From contig CM053333.1 in assembly GCA_028583605.1 (NCBI GenBank), positions 14,488,638 through 14,552,637 on the forward strand: a DNA stretch of 64,000 nt, given 5' to 3'. Under the pieces are notes generated by a model, which worked only from the letters and a program-made list of their open reading frames with translations, ran no database searches and had not been told where the DNA came from. The translations under genes and the position numbers were made by a program. Shown here in pieces: positions 35,597-45,550 of this stretch; the first letter of the stretch is position 1; every line of letters begins with the position of its first letter. This DNA comes from Dastarcus helophoroides. Taxonomy: Eukaryota; Arthropoda; Insecta; Coleoptera; Bothrideridae.

Positions 35597-36580
35597 ACGA
35601 GGTCTGTTCAAAAGTAAGGTGACTTTTCAAGTTTCGCGGGCAACGTACATTTGATTATCGATGTTTGTTGTTGTGTTGGTATACATGTCCCGAACATATT
35701 CACAGTTCCAAGTACATAGCATACTTAGTTTGTTTTCGACAGATAAAAAGCTTAGACGTATTTTGTTGTGCTCGGCGATTTTCTATTATTATAAAAAATG
35801 GAGCGAAGAATTTGCATCAAATTTTGTGTGAAAAATGAAATCAAGTGTTCTAAAACACTTGAGATGTTGACAGTGGCGTATGGTGAGTCTGCTCTAAGTA
35901 AAAAAAATGTTTACAAGTGGTACAAACTCTTTCAAGATGGCCGAGAAGAATCCGATGACGAACCTCGCTCTGGACGCCCCAGCACATCAACAACGGAAGA
36001 TATCGTCGAAGCTGTGGAGAAAATTGTTTTTGAAAATCGTCAAATTACCATAAGAGAAGTTACTGAGGATGTTGGCATATCAGTCGCCCCGTGTCATGCA
36101 ATTTTTTCGGATATTTTGGGCATGCGACGTGTGTCAGCGAAGTTTGTTCCAAATCTTCTAAATTTTGATCAGAAGAACCGTCGCATGAGCATCGCTCAGG
36201 AGCTCTTAAATGACGTCAGTGATGATCCTGATTGGCTCAAAAGAGTCATAACTGGTGACGAATCATGGGTATATGGTTAGGACGTCGAAACCAAAGTCCA
36301 ATTGTCCCAATGGAAGCACCCAGGAGAGCCAAGACCGAAAGAATCACGCCAAGTCGGATCAAATGTCAAAGTTTTGCTCATTGTTTTTTTCGACTACCAT
36401 GGCGTGGTGTATCAGGAGTTTTTACCTCAAGATCGTACGGTCAATAAGGAGTATTACCTTGAAGTTATGCGCCGTTTGGGAGAAGCAATACGAAAAAAAA
36501 GTCCGAAATTGTGGAAAAATAATTTATGGCTTTTGCATCACGATAATGCACCTGCTCATTCATCAGCAGATCTCGTATAG
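35597..36580 (+). mobile_element. Mariner element, 3'-truncated
   Basis: The 5' end is cgaggtctgttcaaaagtaa next to a TA, a mariner-type terminal repeat. The transposase frame follows at 35798. Similarity ends abruptly at about 36577 inside the catalytic domain, and no 3' inverted repeat is found before 36740, so the right half is lost. Confidence 0.85.
35798..36580 (+). pseudogene. Mariner transposase, nonsense-mutated and truncated
   Basis: ATG at 35798 opens MERRICIKFCVKNEIKCSKT and runs through the N-terminal HTH region (VYKWYKLFQDGREESDDEPR, SGRPSTS linker) to the first catalytic Asp in TGDESWVYG. One in-frame TAG at 36278-36280 replaces the Tyr normally following WVYG. The same frame then continues with DVETKVQLSQWKHPGEPRPK to the second catalytic Asp in HHDNAPAHSSADLV, ending at 36580. 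The usual length is about 345 residues; about 260 remain, and the third Asp (in the YSPDLAPCD region) is gone, so it cannot be active. Apart from the stop the frame is intact, which suggests a fairly young insertion. Confidence 0.93.
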
Positions 36581-37390
36581 TACTTAACGTGTTTGGATCG
36601 TAACCCGTGACTAGAAACGGGATACGGAAACTATAGCCCTCCTGCCAGTGTCCCGCGAGCCAGATGCCTAAAGTTTTATCGGCTCGCCGAAGATTAAAAA
36701 AATACGGTGACGCTTTCTCCATGAAAGTTCAGTTTCCCTTACAAAATGAAAATTGATATTTAATTCTTAATTTTTTTTAAAGTTAACTGACAAATATTTA
36801 TTTATTGAATCTTCAAAGATTAGCGCTAACGAAACAGAATCATGTAGTCAAATACACTCGACGAAATTATCAGAACACAGACTACAAAGAGGCATACATT
36901 AATTAAGAACTTAATGTTAAATAGGGGAGGGGGTCAATAAAAATCTTACGTAAACTTTTTATGTCCTGGATCGGGAGATGAGGAGCTTTTTTTAGTAACC
37001 AATTTAACATTTATGGGCTGGAATTCATATTCACATTTTCAAATGAGGATCTTTTCTTTTTGTAGTCAACTTAACTTTCTTTAAATTCACATAACCCAAA
37101 GATTATGTTTCAAATTTGAATACCAAGGTCTTATCAGTTTTACATGAACTACGAAATTTAAATAATCCAATCATCTCCTGGAAAATAAGAAAATATAATT
37201 AGTTAAAAGTTATTTGGTTAATTCATATGAGGGGGAAAAGGGTTCAATTAAACACTTTACGTTTAAAGTATGTCCCGAAATCATTCGTAACAATTCCTTT
37301 ATTACATTATCAATATTTGAAAATCTTTCAAGAAATAAAACACTGACGTCTAACCATCAGTGCCCAAACTTTCTGAAAAAAAGGACAAAA
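36581..37390. other. Intron 3: unique sequence, nothing recognised
   Basis: The first 150 bases after the mariner break are GC-rich and unique; the rest is AT-rich. No coding frame is convincing. Confidence 0.35.
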
Positions 37391-39200
37391 TTTAGAAGTT
37401 AAACATTTCTAGAAAAAGTTTAAATTTTGAGCTTGAAATCCAAATTATTGAAAAAAAATTATCAACAGACATAATAAGAAGTCACTAAAAAATAATAAAG
37501 TTATTCCTAATTTTCTGAAAATTGAAGTTTAAATAAGCGAATCATCCTTAAGAAATATGTATTTTAAATAAAAAAATGTAGTTATAAAATTATTCTTTCA
37601 ATAGTTTGGTAATTTTTAAATTTAATCAAATATTTTTGCTTGAATTCTAGAAAATGTCGTAAAACTGTAACATAAAATAAAGAAATAAACCTCTTTTAAA
37701 CAGGATTCTTTTCGAATATTTAAGGATTTAAGAGTGTGCAATTTCAAAGAGGTCCCCACAAAAAATTGACGATCCTTTTTTTAGTAATAAAAAGTAGTTC
37801 AAACATGGCAAGACAGAAGATTTCAAAATTAATATAACTGCTCACTAATTAGGGGCCGCCTTAAAAAATAAGGACCTTTTTTTTGGTCATCAATTATATA
37901 TCGTAGAAGCCCTCCATAAATGTGTTGCACAGGGCCCCTACCAAATTTAAGTCCCATTTGTACCTATACAAAGAGTTTCCGATTTAAATTCGAAATGTCG
38001 ATTTTTATTTTTATTTTTTCATTTTATTATTACAAATTTCAACTTATTTTTAATTTTGACCTTAAACCCTCAAGTTCTATGTTTCCTTTTATCTAATATT
38101 TCGATTTCAAATTTAAAACTTCATATAATGATTTTTATTTTTCCTAATTTAAACATCCATCTGTGAAGTTGAACTGCAAATGTCGAGTATTAGAAAAAAT
38201 AATAAATAAATTTGGAGTACTCTGTTCAAATTTTTACTGTTCTTCGCAAAATTATCCGTTTGCAATTTCAAGTTTTTATTTTATTTCCCCAAAAATGCAA
38301 CTAAATTCAAATTTACGACGTTTTTTTAGATATGCTGACCTTTTTTCAAATTTTAATTTTAATATCAAAATGATTGACTGGTTTAAAGTTTCGACTGTAA
38401 AATTTAATTTCTTTTGAAAACAACAGGTTTTTAATAAATTTATTTTTTGTAAAATGTTTAAATTCTGACATTAAACTTGCAATTTTTTAATTTTTCTTGA
38501 AAGTTCGATTTCAATTTAATTTTAACTCTTTACAGATATTTTGATTTTTATTTTTTGAATTTTAAACATCAAACTCCTCGAAAACTCAAGATAAATTCAA
38601 AAACAGCTGCTATTTTCAAAATTTCAGTTATTTTCTTGAAATTTAAAGAACATTTTTTTAATTATATTATGGGTAATGGGTTTTTATGAAATTTGAAATC
38701 CAAAATTCAAACTTCACGTTTTACTTTTATTCATAAACCAGTAAAGATCTCAACGAATTCTAGAGTTTGGCTTTTTATTTTTAAAATTTTCAATTTAAAC
38801 AATTTTTTTCTCAGAAACTCAAACTATTTAAGCAAAATATTCCCATTAAATAGGAGATGTTAATTCTTTTCCAATGATTTTTAATTTTTGAAAACCTGAA
38901 ATATATTTTTTTAATTTTTACTTTCATTTCACTTTTTTCTAGAAACTTTTATTGAACTCGAAATTTTGACATGCCTTAGCCTTTTTTACTATTTTAATTT
39001 TCGACCCTTATCTCGAATTATTCGAGCTTTTTTTCGAGATTTTGAGCATAAACTTCAAATATTTTTCTTTCGCTTTTTTTTTAAGTTTTAAGTTTATTTT
39101 ACAATTTTTTTATATATACATATATAGTTTTAAGTTTATTTTTACAATTTTTATCCCATCTAAAATTACATTTTCCATTAGCCAAGTTTCTTCTGAAATA
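37391..39200. repeat. Degenerate AT-rich minisatellite block 5
   Basis: Same family of tttcgattt / aaatttcaac variants, weaker and more T-rich than in blocks 2 and 4, with 37700-37970 less repetitive. Confidence 0.6.
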
Positions 39201-39220
39201 TTATTTGCGAAATAATGATA

Positions 39221-40152
39221 CAGGGTGTCTCGTATCGTTATGTTCAAATTTTGAAAGCATGAACTAGACTTAATTCTAAGACTAAGAAACCTAAAAGTTG
39301 TAGGTCTATCTTCCTTTGTTTAAAAGTTACAGGCCTATAAACGGATCCAGACAATAAGCAGAGCTAAGAGATTTTTTGTTAATTTATGTTACAAACTCTT
39401 AAGAAAAAATAAATTAGAGATCTAGGTAGTTATGCAAGAGTGCCAACAGGATCAAATTAAAATTTAACTCAAAATTTAACGTGACTATCTTAATATTTAG
39501 ATAGAGTAAACCAGACGAAAATGGTAAATTCGCCAATTACTCGTTTCAGCTACTCCAATTCGTTTAATAATTTACAAATCCTTACTGATGAATTACCGCT
39601 TCTTCTAGAAAAAATTCCACTGTATTGAGAAGGGATGTGTGGTTTCAAATGGACGGCACACCACCATATTTTGGAATACATGTTCGAAACTTTCTCAGTA
39701 ACAATTATCTACAATAGATTGATTGGGAGGATCCTGTTGTATGGTAACCTAGATCCCCTAAGCGTAACCCTCTAGACTTTGATTTCTGGGAATATATGAA
39801 AAATTTAGTTTATAGTTAAAGAATTAATTGAACGTATTCAGCAATCTGCTCGACAAATTCGGATAAATATACTTCAAATAAGAAGTGCCACTTTGTACAT
39901 TTGATTACACCTACAGGCGTGTATTCAGCAAGGAGGACGGCATTTCAAAAATTTAATTCTTTTGTAAATTTTTAATACTAAGTTGAATTATTATGTGAAT
40001 ATTTTTTTTACTTACTTGATTTTGATTAAATTTCATACGCCTGTAACTTTTAAACAAAAGAAGATCGAATTGCAACTTTTCTGCTTTTTATTCTTAGAAT
40101 TAAGTCGAGTTTATGCTCCAAAAATTTGAACCTAACGATACGGGACAGCCTG
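39221..40152 (+). mobile_element. Tc1/mariner-like element with long TIRs, decayed transposase
   Basis: The left end CAGGGTGTCTCGTATCGTTA and the right end reverse-complemented, CAGGCTGTCCCGTATCGTTA, each abut a TA (39219-39220, 40153-40154). Similarity of the two ends continues for about 110 bases. Between them, near 39640-39860, is a transposase remnant reading WFQMDGTPPYFGIHVRNFLS, then PRSPKRNPLDF.FWEYMKNLVYS and ELIERIQQSARQIR. This is the catalytic block FQ.DGAP.H ... PRSPD.TPLDFFLWGY of a Tc1/mariner-superfamily transposase. Stops and frameshifts break it, and most of the protein is missing. Confidence 0.85.
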
Positions 40153-40154
40153 TA

Positions 40155-40759
40155 TAACCAAATAGACTTAAAAATAATTTAAATCAAAATAATATTGAAG
40201 CATCTATGTGCTTTACAAGACGAGAAAACTCCATTTTTCCACAACATTGACACCTTGTATCTTTGTTGGGAAACATTGCTTAAGGGTGCTTAGCGCTTAA
40301 AATTCGTGTACAGGAAAACAAAATTGGTGTGAGAGGGACAACTAATTTGATGTGTTGTTGTTTACATTTTTGTAATGTAGGGTTTCATATTGCAGTGATT
40401 GTATTGTGTAAAAGTTGCTTTAAAATTTCTGTTAAAAATACTGCATTGTAGGTGAGATTTTAATGGAATTAATTAGTCCCAAGTTCACTGTGACTTGGTA
40501 TCACGAAACTTAACAAGTTACAAAAAGCAACCAGATAAAAAGCGCATCATGTCTAGATTATTTACACGTATGGAAATCTTCAAGTTAACAATTTGTTAGC
40601 ATTCTCAGAAAGCGTGAATATTTTTACAATTGCACTAATTTGTCACCTCTAATTAATTACGTGATATCATTACATCAAATTGGTTACGGTTGTGACTTCA
40701 ACGTCCGCTTGGCAGGCCAAATTGAACAAGATGATTTTAATAATCTAATTTTGTTCCAG
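40155..40759. other. End of intron 3
   Basis: AT-rich intron sequence. The acceptor attttgttccag ends at 40759. The open frame extends upstream to 40640 by chance; those 40 codons lack similarity and precede the acceptor. Confidence 0.6.
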
Positions 40760-41569
40760 ATCATATTATCCCAAATTTGTCGAAGCAATCCGATGAGCGG
40801 GCCGCACCCGGAAATATCCGAAGAGATTCGCAAAAAATTCGATCAGTGGTGGGCAGGGCAGTTCAGTCCGCAATCTCCCGCATCTAGGCCCCAATACGGG
40901 AGCCCTTTTCCGAGTCAGTATTCCGTAACGCCTAATTCTAAACCGCTGGAGCGCGCTATCCCCGAAACCAGTCATCCGGCGTTGCAAACTGTTCATAGTC
41001 AGTTTCCAACGCAGAAGACTCGCATGAGGACTAGTTTCGATCCGGAATTGGAATTACCCAAGCTGCAAAGGTGGTTTACAGAGAACCAACACCCAACAAG
41101 GCAGCAGATTCAGCAGTATGTGAAAGAGTTAAATAGTTTGGAGTCGAGGAGGGGGCGTAAGCCTTTGGATGTTAATAATGTGGTGTACTGGTTTAAGAAT
41201 GCTAGAGCGGCTCAAAAAAGAGCTGAAGTAAGGAACGTTACGCCTGGATTACCATGTCATCTTGGTGTTAACGGTTACAATAATCATAGTCCTACAAATG
41301 GAAATTTTTTGCTCGGGGAGGCTGGATATTTAAATTCTGATAGATTAGTCGATCACAGGCTGAAGAATAATATGACACCGAGACGTACGGCTCAAGCTTC
41401 ACATACTTCTGATGAATATTCTAATAATGGTTCAGATTTGGAAGAAGAAGATATCACGGATATTCAGCCTGCGAGTCCGTCAGTACCGTTATCGTTAACT
41501 ATGAATAAAAAGCCCGAAACGAGGAACTCTAGTCCACCACAGTCCCCCCGTATGACTTCAAATGTTCAA
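40760..41569 (+). CDS. dve: dve exon with CUT-like domain end and homeodomain 1
   Basis: 270 codons, phase 0 at both ends (ttccag/ATC and CAA/gtaagt). It starts IILSQICRSNPMSG and finishes the CUT-like domain with EEIRKKFDQWW. Homeodomain 1 covers about 41015-41229: RMRTSFDPELELPKLQRWFT, then HPTRQQIQQYVKELN, and helix 3 VNNVVYWFKNARAAQKR. It has about ten extra residues before helix 3 (ESRRGRKPL), a hallmark of the Dve/compass homeodomain. Position 50 is Lys and 51 Asn (WFKN), predicting TAATCC binding. After the homeodomain comes a low-complexity stretch with an acidic SDLEEEDITD patch and Ser/Pro-rich sequence. The choice of the 40760 start over any upstream Met rests on the acceptor and on the CUT-like domain continuing without a gap. 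Confidence 0.95.
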
Positions 41570-41624
41570 GTAAGTTAAACCAGTAACCAGACGAATTACA
41601 ATATAACTTAGTATTTTGTTATAG

Positions 41625-42299
41625 ATGGAGACTTGCAAAGAGGAACCAAAAGACGAACCAATTAATTATCACTCACCAGTAGACCACATAAATAACAACA
41701 AAATACCGCTGTCGGATATGGAAGAAGATGATCCTGAGACTGAAAATGACACTAAGAGTCATTTTGGGGATAGTGCAACAACCTCACCCATAAACAGACA
41801 TCCACAAGGACGTTTCTGTAATTCACCTGATGTTGAAAATCAATTACTAGCGCGGGTACCAAACGACGGCTTAGACAGATTGGCCGCCGGGTTTCCTTTG
41901 GTACCAAACTCCATGTTCAGTCACAGCATCATGTATATGAGTCACTATATCCCCAATTTACCGCACACCACCACTTCTCCGCCAAGCTCCAGCTCTATCG
42001 GCATTTCTTCATTGACTGCAGACGAAAGAAGAAAACGAAACAGAACCTTCATAGACCCTGTCACTGAAGTACCAAGATTGGAACAATGGTTCTCCCTCAA
42101 TACTCACCCCTCGCACAATCTCATTCTCAAATATACCGAGGAGTTGAACTGCATGGCGTACAGGCAGAAGTTTCCTAGATTAGAACCAAAGAACGTGCAA
42201 TTTTGGTTCAAAAATCGTAGGGCTAAATGCAAGCGATTGAAAATGTCGCTTTTTGACAACCAAAGCGCTGGCCAGTACCACCACAGCGAGCGAGATTAA
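41625..42299 (+). CDS. dve: dve terminal coding exon with homeodomain 2
   Basis: Begins METCKEEPKDEPIN directly after ttgttatag, phase 0, and ends at TAA 42297-42299 after 224 residues. The intron before it is only 55 bases (41570-41624), in contrast to the 6-15-kb introns upstream. Homeodomain 2 covers about 42027-42242: RKRNRTFIDPVTEVPRLEQW, HPSHNLILKYTEELN, an inserted MAYRQKFPRLEP, then NVQFWFKNRRAKCKRLK. It also has Lys50-Asn51. A Ser/Pro-rich linker with TTSPPSSSSIGISS precedes it. The protein ends 18 residues after helix 3. Two closely spaced Lys-Glu motifs (KEEP, KDEP) at the start are unremarkable as SUMO sites because no large hydrophobic residue precedes them. Confidence 0.95.
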   Translation: METCKEEPKDEPINYHSPVDHINNNKIPLSDMEEDDPETENDTKSHFGDSATTSPINRHPQGRFCNSPDVENQLLARVPNDGLDRLAAGFPLVPNSMFSHSIMYMSHYIPNLPHTTTSPPSSSSIGISSLTADERRKRNRTFIDPVTEVPRLEQWFSLNTHPSHNLILKYTEELNCMAYRQKFPRLEPKNVQFWFKNRRAKCKRLKMSLFDNQSAGQYHHSERD

Positions 42300-42890
42300 G
42301 ACGAACCCAAATCATATTCGCAGCTTTCCCTGGATCTATTAATAGGATCTTTTTATGTATTTAGAGTTGAGACAATAATTGATCTTTGTGTTGAGTTTTG
42401 AACATGAATTTTGGATTTTTGCTCTACGAAAGTCCAAAATTTGGTTTTGGGTACTGAACAGTATAGACGATAGAACATTTGATTGACTGAATCCAACTGT
42501 TCTGTTCTCTATGTTGCTTAGTGTATAATATATCTGTGATTTTTTAGTAAGTTAGATTTTCTGATTTCTATGGTGCAAACAGTCGAATTTTCATTTTATA
42601 ACTCTTCTGCTAAAATCATGTACATACATATTTGACGCTCACAGCGTTGATACAAAATTTTATGTTAAATGTTATAGGTACCAAAGAATTTTGACTTTTT
42701 TTTGTTACAATTATATATCGTAATGCATTGTTCTTTAAGTTATTGTTGTTGTGTGTAGATCAGTGGCCATGTCTATGTGAATGCAACATGTGGTTATAAA
42801 TACTCTATCCATTTTTGAATCATAGTTTGTTTCCTATTTATATAAATATGTATCTATGTACATAATAAAAGTTTTTCCCATGAATGGAAT
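42300..42890 (+). other. dve: dve 3' untranslated region
   Basis: Non-coding sequence after the stop, AT-rich, with runs such as tgtacataca and ttgtt that are common in 3' UTRs. It ends near an AATAAA. Confidence 0.7.
42864..42869 (+). terminator. dve: Poly(A) signal AATAAA of dve
   Basis: The first AATAAA on the plus strand after the stop that sits in a suitable U/GU-rich context (agtttttccc follows). It lies 565 bases beyond the stop codon. Confidence 0.6.
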
Positions 42891-43270
42891 TTCATTTTAG
42901 TTCCTTCCCTATTAATTCGCAATTGGGCGGATTCCAGAACGGATCTTTTCATGGTATAAAAATAAAAAGAAGTGATCGATTCAAAATTACCCCATATTTA
43001 TAGGTATACTTCTACATGTATATGTTTATGCGAGGTCCACGACTAAAAACCGTCTCTCGCAATTTACCTTCACCATTTATTTTCTATCGGAATTCTATGA
43101 TTTCATCAATCTATAAAGGTAGGGAAGGTAAGTAATAATGTTCAATTTTATTAATTTTCTACAAAGGAGTAGAACTCGTATGATTTTAAACAGCATTTTT
43201 TTAGAAACTAATTCTCTTCGAAGTTTCGACTTTAAACTAGAGGCCTGCTGAAATTTTGGCCAATGACTTA

Positions 43271-43942
43271 GGCTAGGCACGCACTACGATTTTTAATAGC
43301 ACGATAATTTTGTCGCAAAATTGTGATGTATAGAATCGATGATGCGCGCATATGCCATAAAAAATTGTAGCAATTTTAAAATTGCAGCTTGTCACATTTT
43401 TGTACGCGACGGGATTATCGCTCAAATAAATGCAGCACTCTCTTTTAAATAAAAACTCGCACATAAGCGACAAAAAAATCACGACCGTCACGGTCTGTTC
43501 ACATCGGCGAATGAGGCGACTAGGGGCGGCAGAAGAGAGCTATGAGGTCGACGAATTTGATTTGAGTACTTTTTTTGGTTGGCGAAAATTAAAAAGTATT
43601 TAAAGAAATTTAACTGGAGGACTTTTTTCGTAGTCGTTCGTGATATTTTTATCCTGTTTCGCAATGATAAAAACCAGCAAAGACATATTTCAAAATCTAT
43701 TTTAAAGTTAAACACAGCCGCGATTTTTCAGTCTAGTGCGCTTACCATTAAACTTGCGATTTTTTATAGAATCGATTTAATAATTGTGCTATTAAAAATC
43801 GCATCACAATGCGCGTTTAGCCTAAAGCTAAACACAGCAGCGATTTTTCAGTCTAGTGCGCTTACCATTAAACATGCGTTTTTTGATAGAATCGAATTAA
43901 GAATCGTGCTATTAAAAATCGCATAGCAGTGCGCGTTTAGCC
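43271..43942. mobile_element. Harbinger-like MITE with an internal 120-bp duplication
   Basis: The left end GGCTAGGCACGCACTACGAT pairs with the right end (reverse complement of 43905-43942, GGCTAAACGCGCACTGCTAT). Both are flanked by TTA (43268-43270, 43943-43945), the 3-base target duplication typical of PIF/Harbinger elements. Terminal inverted repeats run about 35 bases (…ttttaatagcacgat). In the right half, a 120-base segment is duplicated in tandem (aaacacagc.gcgatttttca at 43710 and 43830). No transposase is present. Confidence 0.75.
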
Positions 43943-43945
43943 TTA

Positions 43946-44490
43946 AGCTTCGGTTTACTGGCAGGTGATTGATAAATAAAGAATGATTTGCGGTAAATTT
44001 GGTTAAACCGATTGATATCAATAAATAATTACCAGCAAATATTAATAATTACCCGAATACTTGATAAATGTGATAAATAAACCCGTATTAAATTTACCGG
44101 TACGTATTAATTTCGAGCTGAGCTAGATAAAAAATAAATAAGTTTATTGCTTCGGACATTTATTATTTAGGAGATTTTTAAAATTACTAATTAAAAACTA
44201 TTTTGCACAAAATATGATTGGGATACTTAATAAACTAAATATGTCTATTAATGCTTTTTAACTCTAATCCCTTGTAATTAAAACTATATTTCATTTCCCA
44301 GAAAACATAAAATTGTTAGAGCGAAATATGATACTTTAATCCTAGAAGAAAGGGACCTATTTTTAAGCGGAATTCAATAATTAAAAATTACACAAGTTCC
44401 ATATTTCCCTCGCTTAATCTGAGAAACTTATGTAACAATCTAACAAAAAATAAAGATTATTCTCGATATGGCTTTCAAAACTTTAAAGAC
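43946..44490. other. Intergenic AT-rich spacer
   Basis: No gene or repeat boundary is recognised. Confidence 0.4.
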
Positions 44491-44914
44491 CTGAGTTCGC
44501 ACATGCGATGGATGCATGCATCCGACGCTTGCAGCGGCTGCAGCGTCTATCGCAGGGACTCTTCATATGGAAGCTACGTGCTCGTAGATTTACTTGTGCG
44601 TCATCTGGCATCTGAAGGTAGACGCAACGTCAGAACGCAAGGACATCTGGGAAGACCAGTCTTACGTCGAATCACATATGATTTTAGTGCAACTTGTACC
44701 AATAATTGTCAATATGAGTGGCGAAAAATGGAACCGGGATAACGAAATGATACTAATTGAATAGTATTGCATGACAGATGCTTATATAACGCCTCAGAAA
44801 AATATAAATATCTTTTAGCAATGAAATAATGGTTTCATTATCTTCTTCTTGTTAAATTGAAATACAGAACTTGTCCCCTGAAACCAGGAAAGATTAAAAA
44901 ACACAACAAAGGTT

Positions 44915-44957
44915 GATTTAACACGTTTCGACAGCCAAGCTGTCATCTTCAGAGAGA
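44915..44957 (-). ncRNA. Hammerhead-like motif, stem I decayed
   Basis: Minus strand: CTCT, CTGAAGA, T, GACAGC-ttg-GCTGTC, GAAA, CGTG, TT, AAAT. Stem II is perfect, but the 3' strand of stem I has changed. Confidence 0.4.
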
Positions 44958-45032
44958 AACTAACATCTAAAAATTGAAACACAGAACTTGTCCCCTGAAA
45001 CCAAGAAAAATTAAAAAACACAACAAAGGTTG

Positions 45033-45073
45033 CTCTAACGCGTTTCGACAGCCAAGCTGTCATCTTCAGAGAG
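45033..45073 (-). ncRNA. Hammerhead-ribozyme-like motif (minus strand)
   Basis: Complete set on the minus strand: CTCT, CTGAAGA, T, GACAGC-ttg-GCTGTC, GAAA, CGCG, TT, AGAG. Identical to the plus-strand copy at 45092. Confidence 0.5.
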
Positions 45074-45091
45074 AAACTCAAACTTCAGTTT

Positions 45092-45132
45092 CTCTCTGAA
45101 GATGACAGCTTGGCTGTCGAAACGCGTTAGAG
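45092..45132 (+). ncRNA. Hammerhead-ribozyme-like motif, reference copy
   Basis: Stem I CTCT (45092-45095) with AGAG (45129-45132); core CTGAAGA (45096-45102); stem II GACAGC (45104-45109), loop ttg, GCTGTC (45113-45118); GAAA (45119-45122); CGCG for a minimal stem III; TT at the cleavage position. Type I hammerheads with very short stem III are known from Penelope-like elements and retrozymes. The extra T at 45103 and a U rather than C at the cleavage site are departures from consensus. Confidence 0.5.
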
Positions 45133-45343
45133 CAACCTTTGTTGTGTTTTTTAATTTTTCTTGGTTTCAGGGGACAAGTTCTGTGTTTCAATTTTTGAAG
45201 ATAACCAAGGACCAGTCCGTTCCATCAAACTAACATCTAATCTTAAAATTAACCCTTATATACTAAGAATATTCACTTCGTGCGAGATTGGCCGCACCCG
45301 AACGCGCATGCGCATCCAATCATACACGTCGTTGTGTCACAAT

Positions 45344-45550
45344 TCCTTATCTATCGACCATAACTATTTTTAACAGAGATGAATGGCCTAAAGGTCCAGC
45401 GCAACCATTTATAAGGTTGTTTCCAGCCTTATGGATGGCTAAGCTTTCACATACATTTAACATATAATTCTTATTAACTACTCTTAACAATTTAATATTA
45501 TTATCTATCCTATGATCTAATTCAAAGGCATGTCGAGCCACACTTGACTT
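45344..45550 (-). pseudogene. Penelope-like ORF, C-terminal fragment
   Basis: On the minus strand: ARHAFELDHRIDNNIKLLRV, then NKNYMLNVCESLAIHKAGNN, then GPLGHSSLLKIVMVDR and a stop. It resembles the region after the GIY-YIG endonuclease of Penelope-like retroelements (a HA...H.I....KLL motif and ES..IHK). A short 3' region and then the hammerhead-bearing unit follow in other copies, so this fragment identifies the family to which the tail repeats belong. Confidence 0.65.

Larger units (their letters stand above)
12018..42869 (+). other. dve: dve gene, extent from first coding exon to poly(A) signal
   Basis: The five-exon model has coding segments 12018-12287, 19293-19488, 34293-34729, 40760-41569 and 41625-42299. 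Junction phases are 0, 1, 0 and 0, each matching on both sides, and every intron is GT...AG. The predicted product has 795 residues: FLYWCH finger (about 5-70), linker with Ser/Pro-rich sequence (91-156), ULD (about 157-250), CUT-like domain (about 270-345), homeodomain 1 (about 387-457) and homeodomain 2 (about 706-777). Drosophila Dve acts in gut, wing and photoreceptor differentiation. In nematodes DVE-1 acts in the mitochondrial unfolded protein response. Exons 3-5 are secure. Exons 1-2 could belong to one of several isoforms, and a short extra exon in the long introns cannot be excluded. Confidence 0.75.
44968..45197. repeat. Perfect long palindrome
   Basis: Two tail units face each other with arms of about 109 bases, identical base for base by eye as far as the short central spacer (caaacttc, about 45079-45086). 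Both arms share a private aaaaatt variant not seen in other copies, so one arm was probably made from the other recently. It should extrude as a cruciform or snap back as RNA. Confidence 0.85.

Noticed and set aside
36465..36722. 85-residue minus-strand frame over the mariner 3' break
   Set aside because: Shadow of the transposase on the opposite strand plus unrelated flank.
40640..40759. Upstream 40 codons of the open frame before the CUT-like/homeodomain exon
   Set aside because: Intronic: a clear acceptor ends at 40759 and the CUT-like domain is continuous across the junction from 34729.
44503..44742. 79-residue frame in the 2-kb TIR element
   Set aside because: Starts inside the terminal inverted repeat and has no known motif; not counted as a gene.
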